DNA of 8,824 bases from an uncultured Bacteroidota bacterium (GTDB lineage: Bacteria; Bacteroidota; Bacteroidia; Chitinophagales; Chitinophagaceae): contig CAMLGR010000177.1 of the NCBI GenBank assembly GCA_946479615.1, positions 1 to 8,824 of the forward strand, written 5' to 3'. The position numbers and the translations under genes were made by a program. The notes under the pieces were generated by a model. The model made no database searches. It was given only the letters and a program-made list of their open reading frames with translations, and was not told where the DNA came from. Shown piece after piece: positions 1 through 5,819 of the stretch (the stretch's first letter is position 1; the number at the start of each line of letters is the position of its first letter).

Positions 1-29
1 AGTGTGGACTATGTATTTTATTTTTCTAT

Positions 30-44
30 TTAAAACTGTTTTAA
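30..44. repeat. AT-rich perfect palindrome
   Basis: TTAAAA-CTG-TTTTAA is a perfect inverted repeat in the AT-rich leader before the histidine kinase. The C and G of the centre also pair, leaving a single central T. It could be an operator or part of a weak transcript-end hairpin of a gene to the left. In DNA this AT-rich it could also be chance, so no function is assigned. Confidence 0.25.
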
Positions 45-95
45 TTGGTTGGATTGTTATAAATTTTTTTGCTTTTTTGTTTAAAATCTATCTTT

Positions 96-134
96 TATCC
101 GTCCATCCACTTCTATCCGTGTTCTATTCTTCAA
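96..134 (-). repeat. Isolated ATCCGTG-family repeat arm upstream of the histidine kinase
   Basis: This 39-base stretch matches 2684-2722 in the same orientation with one mismatch (t at 125 against c). It is also the reverse complement of the left arms of the repeats at 2176-2211, 2287-2322 and 2471-2506. It lies inside an open frame that runs into the kinase, but its base-level match to non-coding repeats shows the frame upstream of 269 is not protein. The same family therefore flants neither strand preference nor coding sense, and it brackets the kinase gene on both sides. Confidence 0.85.
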
Positions 135-183
135 CCACCAAAATGCTCCATAAATCCTATCTTCATAAATACCTGTTTAAAAC

Positions 184-198
184 TACCACAAAGTGGTA
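184..198. promoter_or_regulatory. Possible operator: TACCAC-AAA-GTGGTA
   Basis: A perfect 6+6 bp inverted repeat with a 3-base spacer lies 33 bases upstream of a -7-like box (232-239) and 70 bases before the kinase start. Its position is suitable for a dimeric regulator acting on the kinase promoter. No regulator is known for it, and the assignment rests only on symmetry and position. Confidence 0.3.
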
Positions 199-231
199 TG
201 CAGGAAATTATAAAAACAAGACCACAACCAT

Positions 232-239
232 TAAATTTG
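232..239 (+). promoter_or_regulatory. Candidate Bacteroidota -7 box for the histidine kinase
   Basis: TAAATTTG fits the Bacteroidota -7 consensus TAnnTTTG exactly. It ends 29 bases before the chosen ATG at 269, which would give a leader of roughly 20-25 bases. No TTG is present at the expected -33 position, so support is partial. Confidence 0.4.
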
Positions 240-268
240 AAGACTTCTTACCAAAACAGGATGCAAAC

Positions 269-2167
269 ATGAGGTTTTCCGCTTTTTTAACGGTATTACT
301 TGTTTCCATAATATCTGCTCATTCCCTGTTTGCACAGGATTCCACCCTTACTGTCTATACCGATATCAGCAAAATAGGACTGTCTCAAACGATCACTAAG
401 AAAACTCTTTATAATACCTATATCGCACATTCTGCGTCGCTGCCGGATACCTATTCCTCACTTACATTTAAAAAAGGAATTCCCCGCGGCTTTATCCCCA
501 ATGAACTGGTCCCGCAAAAACCAGTCATCCGGTTTCATATCAGCAACTCGGCCGACAGCACAGTTTCCATCTGGTTCTTCCCCGGTCTTCATTTCTGGAG
601 CATCAGGCTTTACCGTGATGAAGATGGCAAACTGGTAACTATTCCTTCTGTTTTTCCACATAACGAAGACAGTATTTCTTACCGGCAACTTTCACTGGCT
701 GCACATGATAGCGCAACGATCGTAGCCGAACTCTGGCAAGTAAAGACCTACCTGAACATTGTCAACCCGCGATTGATCAACGACAAATACCTGGCTTCCT
801 ACATTACCGAGTTTCATGCATCCAACCCGCAATCCGACCTGATCACCTACCTGTTTTGCGGATTACTGCTGATGCTGATCATTTATTCATTGGCCAATTT
901 TATCCAGGATGCCAATAAAGAGTTCCTGTATTATTCAGGCTATGCTTTTTTCCTGGGATTGATGCTGTTTGCCAAAGCCACTTATAGTTTTCATACTACC
1001 TGGCTCAGTTTTTTCCAGGAAGAATACCTCGATTTTGTTATGCAAACGGCAGGTGTGATGTTTTACATGGCATTCATGCAAAAATTCCTCGCTACCCGCA
1101 CCGAACACCGGTTCCTGCATATTCTTTATAATATTGGTATTGCCATGTTGCTGATATCGGTGATCAGCTATACTTACCTGCATTATTTCACCAATAATTA
1201 TGTACTGGAAAATGGCTGGGAAAATCTCACCAAGATTATGCTGCTGGTGATGGTGCTGATCTTTTTATTTTATAGTCTTCGTCACTGGAAAGATAAGCTG
1301 TTGCGTTACCTGTTCTGGGGGAATCTCTGCCTGTTTGTTTTTGCACTTTTATCCCAGGTGATCGTCATGTTCGAATCATTGCGCGCCTTACCCGGTATAC
1401 TGGGCAATTCTCTTTTTTATTATGAAATGGGGCTGTTTCTCGAGCTTGTTTTTTTCCTTGCTGGCTTGAACTATAAGAATCGCAGGCGATTGATCGGGCA
1501 GGCACAGGAACGGGAACGGTTAAAGGCTGATAACCAGATGAAGGAATATGAAAAAGAACTGGCGGTGTTCAAAGCGCAAAAAGAAGAACGTGAACGGATC
1601 TCCGCCGACATGCATGATGAATTAGGCTCGGGTATGACAGCGATCCGCCTGATGAGTGAAATTGCACGTAATAAAATGAAGGAGAATACACCCGTAGAGA
1701 TCGAAAAGATATCCCATTCCGCCGATGAAGTACTGAATAAGATGAATGCCATCATCTGGAGTATGAATAGCGGAAATGATACGGTGGATAATCTTGTTTC
1801 CTATATCCGTTCCTATGCACTTGAATATTTTGAAAATACACCGATCAACTGCAAGGTGAATATTCCCGATCGTATCGCGCAGCTAGATATCAGCGGAGAT
1901 AAACGAAGAAATGTATTCTTATGCGTGAAAGAAACACTGAATAATGCAATGAAGCATTCAAAAGCTTCGGAACTGCGTATCAATATCCTGATCGGTGAAA
2001 AACTGGAGATCTATATTGCCGATAATGGGATTGGTATAAAAATGGACAGCATCCGCCAGTTTGGAAATGGTTTAAAGAATATTGCCAAGCGAATGGAAAG
2101 CATCGCCGGGACTTATCATATCGAAAATAATAACGGAACGATTACGATATTGGGGTTGCCATTATAA
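269..2167 (+). CDS. Sensor histidine kinase, 7TMR-DISM receptor with HisKA_3/HATPase_c core
   Basis: Predicted inner-membrane two-component sensor of 632 residues that autophosphorylates on histidine and passes phosphate to a response regulator. From the ATG at 269 there is a signal peptide (1-22, ending SLFA), a periplasmic domain (about 23-188) of the 7TMR-DISM extracellular type, and about seven membrane helices (roughly 191-400). A charged coiled coil (403-440) leads into the HisKA_3 motif RISADMHDELGSG, with phospho-acceptor H449. The ATPase domain has an N box (E555, N559, H563), a G1 box (DNGIGI, 585-590) and a G2 box (GNGL, 599-602), so it appears catalytically complete. The frame stays open upstream to base 2, but that part is AT-rich and contains a non-coding repeat; the signal peptide fixes 269 as the start. 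No response regulator lies beside it here, so its partner is elsewhere or just left of the window. The stimulus is unknown. Confidence 0.92.
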   Translation: MRFSAFLTVLLVSIISAHSLFAQDSTLTVYTDISKIGLSQTITKKTLYNTYIAHSASLPDTYSSLTFKKGIPRGFIPNELVPQKPVIRFHISNSADSTVSIWFFPGLHFWSIRLYRDEDGKLVTIPSVFPHNEDSISYRQLSLAAHDSATIVAELWQVKTYLNIVNPRLINDKYLASYITEFHASNPQSDLITYLFCGLLLMLIIYSLANFIQDANKEFLYYSGYAFFLGLMLFAKATYSFHTTWLSFFQEEYLDFVMQTAGVMFYMAFMQKFLATRTEHRFLHILYNIGIAMLLISVISYTYLHYFTNNYVLENGWENLTKIMLLVMVLIFLFYSLRHWKDKLLRYLFWGNLCLFVFALLSQVIVMFESLRALPGILGNSLFYYEMGLFLELVFFLAGLNYKNRRRLIGQAQERERLKADNQMKEYEKELAVFKAQKEERERISADMHDELGSGMTAIRLMSEIARNKMKENTPVEIEKISHSADEVLNKMNAIIWSMNSGNDTVDNLVSYIRSYALEYFENTPINCKVNIPDRIAQLDISGDKRRNVFLCVKETLNNAMKHSKASELRINILIGEKLEIYIADNGIGIKMDSIRQFGNGLKNIAKRMESIAGTYHIENNNGTITILGLPL

Positions 2168-2175
2168 AGATGGGG

Positions 2176-2270
2176 AATAGAACACGGATAGAAGTGGATG
2201 AACGGATATAATGGGCATTTAATTCAAGAAATCATTCATATCCGTTTCATCCGTGCAATCTGTGTTCCAT
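2176..2270. repeat. Short ATCCGTG-family hairpin unit (unit 0)
   Basis: A left arm (2180-2210, GAACACGGAT...) and a right arm (2238-2267, ...TGTGTTC) are imperfect reverse complements and could form a hairpin of about 30 bp. The same arms open and close the two longer units that follow. This copy lacks their central segment, so it is either a shorter ancestral form or a deletion product. It begins only 8 bases after the kinase stop codon and could affect the 3' end of that mRNA. Confidence 0.8.
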
Positions 2271-2280
2271 TTTTCAAATT

Positions 2281-2464
2281 AGAAGCAATAGAACACGGAT
2301 AGAAGTGGATGGACGGATATAAAATGGATTTACTCAATTTTATATCACAGCCCATATTTCAATAGTATGACAATGAGTACACGGATAGTACGGATGGAAA
2401 GGATGATGGGATTTCAGAAAGAAATCATTTATATCCTTTCATCCGTGCCATCCGTGTTCCATTC
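2281..2464. repeat. Tandem ATCCGTG-family element, unit 1 (184 bp)
   Basis: The unit begins AGAAGCAATAGAACACGGAT and ends CCGTGTTCCATTC, and is followed directly by unit 2 at about 88% identity by eye. It contains nested inverted repeats: an outer left arm (2291-2320), and an inner left arm (2379-2404) that can pair with the right arm 2433-2457. The hairpin tip carries GATTTC-AGAAA-GAAATC (2410-2426). Each arm is built from degenerate CACGGAT/ATCCGTG units about 9-10 nt apart. No protein-like frame is evident. Together with its neighbours it accounts for most of the long gap between the convergent kinase and DUF423 genes. Confidence 0.85.
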
Positions 2465-2647
2465 AGAAGCAATAGAACACGGATAAATGTGGATGAACGG
2501 ATATAATAGGGATTTATTCATTTTATATCACACTCCATCTTTCAATATATTAACAATGAAACACGGATGATACGGACAGAACGGATGATGGGATTTCAGA
2601 AAGAAAATCATTTATATCCTTTCATCCGTGCCATCCGTGTTCCATTC
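2465..2647. repeat. Tandem ATCCGTG-family element, unit 2 (183 bp)
   Basis: Second copy of the preceding unit, in the same orientation and immediately adjacent. The last 65 or so bases, covering the hairpin tip and right arm, are identical to unit 1 except for one inserted A. Differences concentrate in the left and middle parts. Substitutions have left the symmetry of the arms recognisable, which suggests the hairpin rather than a coding frame is what is kept. Confidence 0.85.
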
Positions 2648-2683
2648 TTCAACCCATAAAGAGAATTCAGAAAATCCAATTAA

Positions 2684-2722
2684 TATCCGTCCATCCACTT
2701 CTATCCGTGTTCCATTCTTCAA
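2684..2722 (-). repeat. Terminal ATCCGTG-family arm
   Basis: This arm is the reverse complement of the left arms of units 0-2 and closes the repeat cluster. Bases 2703-2722 repeat 2633-2652 exactly (20 bases). The whole arm matches 96-134 upstream of the kinase in 38 of 39 positions, same orientation. The rest of the gap, 2723-2754, shows nothing recognisable. Confidence 0.85.
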
Positions 2723-2754
2723 ACAAGTAAACTCTTCCCAATTGTTGTTCAGGC

Positions 2755-3147
2755 TTATTTCTTCGCCATCACTCCCGCCAGCAACATGATCCATCCCAAA
2801 ATAAAGAAAACACCTCCGAGCGGAGTGATGGGACCGATGATCCTCGTCAGGCCACTACCCTCTATTTTCAGCAATGTCATAAAGTAAAGTGATCCTGAAA
2901 AGAATAGTGTTCCTATGATAAAACAATTGCCTGCCCAGCGGATAAAGCGATGCGGAGTATTGTCGAGAATAAGAGCGATGATCAGCAATGCAAGGGCATG
3001 GTAGATCTGGTATTGTACGGCCGTCTGGAAACCATGAATTATTTTTTCATCACCGGTGATGGATTGTAATCCGTGCGCACCAAAAGCCCCTGCTGCTACA
3101 CCGAGACCGCCGAAAATAGCCCCGGCCATTAAAAAGTTTTTATGCAT
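2755..3147 (-). CDS. DUF423 family small membrane protein
   Basis: A 130-residue very hydrophobic protein with four probable membrane helices (about 5-23, 46-62, 72-92 and 103-127). It carries hallmarks of the DUF423/YgdD family: GAFGAHGL at 20-27, a QYQIYHALALL stretch at 45-55, FSGSLY at 83-88 and GPITPLGG at 105-112. Length is normal for the family, whose biochemical role is not established. It is the last gene of the minus-strand cluster, and its ATG overlaps the end of aroK by 8 bases, pointing to translational coupling. It runs towards the repeat cluster, where its transcript presumably ends. Confidence 0.93.
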   Translation of the reverse strand: MHKNFLMAGAIFGGLGVAAGAFGAHGLQSITGDEKIIHGFQTAVQYQIYHALALLIIALILDNTPHRFIRWAGNCFIIGTLFFSGSLYFMTLLKIEGSGLTRIIGPITPLGGVFFILGWIMLLAGVMAKK

Positions 3148-3646
3148 GACATATTTTTTCGATCAATGCTTTCAGGTCTACAGGCTGCTCGTTGATAATG
3201 ATCTCCGCCTGTTCATAATATATTTTCCTGTCAGCAAATTTTTTGATAATAAATCCTTTGATCTGTTCATCCGACAGATCCTTTAACAAAGGACGTTCCT
3301 CTCTTTCTTTCAATAGCCGTTCAAACAATACATCCAGTGGCGTATCGAGCCATACCGTTATACCCGAACGGTTCATGAATTCGATATTATTAAAATAGCA
3401 GGGAGTGCCGCCTCCGCAGGCCATGATCATCGAATCACGGCTCTCTGTAATAATATGAAGCGTGTCTTTTTCCAGTAACCGAAAATGCTCCTCTCCCTGT
3501 GATGCAAAGATTTCATTGATACTTTTATTTTCTGCTTCGACGATCTGTTCATCCAGGTCGAAGAAAGGAATGCCTAACTTCTGGCTCAATTGTCTTCCCC
3601 AGAACGTTTTACCGGAACCCATAAACCCAAGCAGGAAAATCTTCAT
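3140..3646 (-). CDS. aroK: Shikimate kinase
   Basis: Predicted cytoplasmic enzyme that phosphorylates shikimate to shikimate 3-phosphate with ATP, the fifth step of the shikimate pathway to chorismate. The 168-residue length is normal. Visible motifs are the P-loop GFMGSGKT (7-14), the shikimate/Mg-site DLD (30-32), R56 after EHF, GGG (78-80), the lid EERPLL with R118, and the C-terminal adenine-site R140 in ADRKIYYEQA. The ATG at 3646 is preferred because it places the P-loop at the usual distance from the N-terminus; a TTG at 3655 would add only three residues. It lies 33 bases after gcdH and overlaps the DUF423 gene, so the three are probably co-transcribed. No aromatic pathway gene is adjacent. 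Confidence 0.95.
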   Translation of the reverse strand: MKIFLLGFMGSGKTFWGRQLSQKLGIPFFDLDEQIVEAENKSINEIFASQGEEHFRLLEKDTLHIITESRDSMIMACGGGTPCYFNNIEFMNRSGITVWLDTPLDVLFERLLKEREERPLLKDLSDEQIKGFIIKKFADRKIYYEQAEIIINEQPVDLKALIEKICHA

Positions 3647-3679
3647 GAAATTCAATTTTCAAATCCTCACATCTTTGAA

Positions 3680-4864
3680 CTATTTAAACGCATTATATCC
3701 CGTTACATCCATTCCTGTGATCAGCAAATGAATATCATGTGTGCCTTCGTAAGTAATAACGCTTTCGAGATTCATCATATGGCGCATCACACTGTATTCG
3801 CCGGTGATCCCCATTCCTCCCAGCATCTGGCGCGCATCACGGCAGATATTCGTAGCAATTTCACAGGCATTTCTTTTTGCCATACTCACCTGCTGTGGCG
3901 TTGCTTTTCCTTCATTCATCAATACACCCAGTCTCCAGTTGAGTAATTGCGCCTTGGTGATCTCCGTGAGCATTTCGGCCAGTTTCTTTTGCTGCAATTG
4001 AAAAGCACCAATAGGTTTACCGAATTGTTCTCTTTCCTTTGAATAGCGCAAAGCGGTATCGTAACAATCCATAGCAGCACCTACAGCGCCCCAGGCAATT
4101 CCATACCGCGCTTTGGTAAGACAACCCAGCGGACCTTTCAATCCTTTCACATTGGGGAAAATATTTTCTTTCGGCACTTTCACATGATCAAAAACCAGTT
4201 CGCCGGTAGCCGATGCACGGAGGCTCCATTTACCATGTGTGGTCGGTGTATCGAATCCTTTCATCCCTCTTTCCACGATCAATCCATGTATTTCACCGGC
4301 TTCATTCTTGGCCCATACTACAGCTACTGTGGAAAAAGGCGCATTACTGATCCACATTTTCGCCCCGTTCAATATCACATGATCGCCGGCATCTTTAAAA
4401 TTGGTAAGCATGCTTGAAGGATCGCTGCCATGATTGGGTTCGGTAAGCCCAAAACATCCCAGCCATTCGCCACTCGCGAGTTTCGGCAGGTATTTTTTAC
4501 GCTGCTCTTCACTGCCATAAGCATAGATCGGGAACATCACCAACGATCCCTGTACCGATGCAGTAGAACGCACACCGCTATCTCCTCTTTCCAGTTCCTG
4601 CATCATCAATCCATAACTGATATAATCGAGACCCCCGCCACCATATTCTACCGGCACTGTAGGACCAAAACATCCCAATTCGCCCAGTTGCTTGACGATC
4701 TGTTGCGGAAATTCTGCTTTCTGGGCATACTCTTCGATAATGGGGGAAATATCCTTCTTTACATAATTGCGGACCGATTCACGGACCAGCTTTTGCTCAT
4801 CTGTCAGCAGTTCATCCAGGTTAAAATAATCGGGACTTTGAAAAAGGTCTGTACGGGCCGCCAT
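3680..4864 (-). CDS. gcdH: Glutaryl-CoA dehydrogenase (acyl-CoA dehydrogenase family)
   Basis: FAD enzyme of 394 residues predicted to oxidise and decarboxylate glutaryl-CoA to crotonyl-CoA plus CO2 in lysine/tryptophan or glutarate breakdown. It closely resembles mitochondrial glutaryl-CoA dehydrogenase rather than generic acyl-CoA dehydrogenases: ASVQGSLVMFPIYAYGSEEQ (102-121), GCFGLTEPNHGSDPSSM (136-152), LRASATG (215-221), KARYGIAWG (251-259) and the C-terminal MNLESVITYEGTHDIH (364-379). The catalytic base is E373. E92 and R99 correspond to the substrate carboxylate-site pair E87/R94 of the human enzyme. Tyr before the catalytic Glu (Y372) is the residue associated with decarboxylating members. 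Only the start at 4864 gives the full N-terminus, and a -7-like box lies just upstream. An electron-transfer flavoprotein partner is expected elsewhere. Confidence 0.92.
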   Translation of the reverse strand: MAARTDLFQSPDYFNLDELLTDEQKLVRESVRNYVKKDISPIIEEYAQKAEFPQQIVKQLGELGCFGPTVPVEYGGGGLDYISYGLMMQELERGDSGVRSTASVQGSLVMFPIYAYGSEEQRKKYLPKLASGEWLGCFGLTEPNHGSDPSSMLTNFKDAGDHVILNGAKMWISNAPFSTVAVVWAKNEAGEIHGLIVERGMKGFDTPTTHGKWSLRASATGELVFDHVKVPKENIFPNVKGLKGPLGCLTKARYGIAWGAVGAAMDCYDTALRYSKEREQFGKPIGAFQLQQKKLAEMLTEITKAQLLNWRLGVLMNEGKATPQQVSMAKRNACEIATNICRDARQMLGGMGITGEYSVMRHMMNLESVITYEGTHDIHLLITGMDVTGYNAFK

Positions 4865-4887
4865 AATGCAATCGGGTTTAATTGCGG

Positions 4888-4895
4888 CAAAGTTA
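4888..4895 (-). promoter_or_regulatory. Candidate -7 box for the gcdH-aroK-DUF423 operon
   Basis: On the minus strand TAACTTTG matches the Bacteroidota -7 consensus TAnnTTTG exactly and ends 23 bases before the gcdH ATG. This position is typical for the phylum. No clear TTG is found at -33, and the upstream sequence is the AT-rich repeat. Confidence 0.5.
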
Positions 4896-4901
4896 CGGGG
4901 T

Positions 4902-5004
4902 AGAGAAATAAGAAATGAGAAATAAGGAGTGAGAAAGTAAGTCTTCGCTATTTATACTGTCATTTTCTAATTCCTGGTTCCTTATTTCTTATTTTTCATT
5001 TCCA
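4902..5004. repeat. AT-rich palindromic repeat between gcdH and ku
   Basis: The left arm (4902-4941) is a run of degenerate 7-8 base units of the GAAATAAG/GAAATGAG type. The right arm (about 4967-5004) carries the complementary CTTATTTCT/TTCATTT type. The best match is AGAAATAAGG (4918-4927) against CCTTATTTCT (4980-4989), 10 of 10. The element fills the spacer between two divergent genes and overlaps the region where their upstream promoter elements would be. It may be a dispersed element or a cruciform-forming regulatory site. Confidence 0.6.
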
Positions 5005-5014
5005 AATCTGGCAT

Positions 5015-5040
5015 GGTTTAAGGATTACTACCTTAAAACC
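5015..5040 (+). promoter_or_regulatory. Small hairpin immediately before the ku start
   Basis: TTTAAGG (5017-5023) and CCTTAAA (5031-5037) are perfect inverted arms around a 7-base loop. The match extends by GG/CC with one unpaired A. It ends 5 bases before the ku ATG, where a ribosome would bind. It could be an operator, an mRNA hairpin limiting Ku translation, or chance. Confidence 0.35.
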
Positions 5041-5045
5041 CCGTT

Positions 5046-5819
5046 ATGAGAGCAATATGGACCGGTTCAATAGGCTTTGGCCTGGTGAATATCCCCGTAA
5101 AAATGTACAGCGCTGTAGAAGAAAGTACCCTCGATCTCGATATGCTGGATAAAAAAGATCACGCCAATATCAAATTCAAGCGGGTCAATGAAAATACCGG
5201 CAAGGAAGTCGCCTGGCAGAATATCGTTCGCGGCTATTTACTGAATGAACGGTACGTAGTACTGGACGACACGGATTTTGAAAAAGCAAGCCCTGAAAAA
5301 ACAAAACATATCGACATCACCCAGTTTGTCGATGAAAAAGATATCGATAGCACGTATTTCGAAGTCCCCTATTACCTGGAACCGGATAAAAGTGGTGGAC
5401 GTGCTTACGTGTTACTTCGGGACGCACTGGAAAAATCAGGAAAAGCCGGTGTTGGTATTTTTGTGATGCATAAAAGAGAACATGTGTGCCTGATCAAAGC
5501 CATCGGCGATGTACTGGTACTGAACAGGATCAGGTTTGAACAGGAAATCCGTTCACCCAAAGACATTAAAATCCCCGCGACAAAAAGCAAGCCACAGGAA
5601 ATAAAAATGGCGGTCAGCCTGATCGATCAACTGACACAACCTTTCGATCCATCACAATACAAAGATGATTATACCGGTAAACTAATGAAGATCATCAGGA
5701 CAAAAGCCAAAGGAAAGAAGTTACCTTTCAAACCAATGAAAGTGGTTCATTCAAAAACACAGGATTTGATGGAACAGCTTAAATCAAGTCTTACACCTTC
5801 CAAGAAAAAAGCATCATGA
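5046..5819 (+). CDS. ku: Ku DNA end-binding protein (non-homologous end joining)
   Basis: A 257-residue bacterial Ku, predicted to form a homodimeric ring that threads onto double-strand DNA ends and recruits the LigD-type protein. It starts with the diagnostic [19 protein letters not shown]. Further family motifs are NIVRGY (59-64), [14 protein letters not shown] (70-83), [20 protein letters not shown] (109-128) and the HVCLI...[11 protein letters not shown] stretch (146-164). These make up the beta-barrel/bridge core. The tail (about 220-257) is lysine-rich, as in many bacterial Ku proteins, and may contact DNA or the partner. Length is ordinary. There is no Shine-Dalgarno before the ATG. 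Its stop overlaps the next gene's start (ATGA), a strong sign of one transcription and repair unit. Confidence 0.97.
   Translation: MRAIWTGSIGFGLVNIPVKMYSAVEESTLDLDMLDKKDHANIKFKRVNENTGKEVAWQNIVRGYLLNERYVVLDDTDFEKASPEKTKHIDITQFVDEKDIDSTYFEVPYYLEPDKSGGRAYVLLRDALEKSGKAGVGIFVMHKREHVCLIKAIGDVLVLNRIRFEQEIRSPKDIKIPATKSKPQEIKMAVSLIDQLTQPFDPSQYKDDYTGKLMKIIRTKAKGKKLPFKPMKVVHSKTQDLMEQLKSSLTPSKKKAS

Noticed and set aside
2..268. N-terminal extension of the histidine kinase by 89 residues from the first in-frame ATG at base 11 or the frame opening at 2
   Set aside because: This stretch is AT-rich and contains a 39-base copy of a non-coding repeat. A clear signal peptide begins at the ATG at 269, which would be buried if the extension were translated.
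2168..2754. CRISPR array
   Set aside because: The repeats vary in spacing, occur in both orientations and are degenerate. There are no uniform spacers and no cas genes.
2168..2754. Insertion sequence remnant
   Set aside because: No transposase fragment, clear terminal inverted repeats or target duplications were found. The nested palindromes fit a small non-coding repeat better.
2612..2794. Minus-strand 60-residue open frame
   Set aside because: Its sequence is a translation of the ATCCGTG repeat arms and runs into the end of the DUF423 gene; it has no family features.
3647..3655. TTG start for aroK at 3655
   Set aside because: The ATG at 3646 is a stronger start and gives the normal N-terminus six residues before the P-loop.
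3590..3946. Plus-strand 118-residue open frame across the aroK/gcdH junction
   Set aside because: It lies antisense to two well-supported genes and has no protein-family character.
4430..4903. Plus-strand 157-residue open frame
   Set aside because: It is antisense to the strongly conserved gcdH coding sequence, has no recognisable domain, and is explained as a shadow frame.
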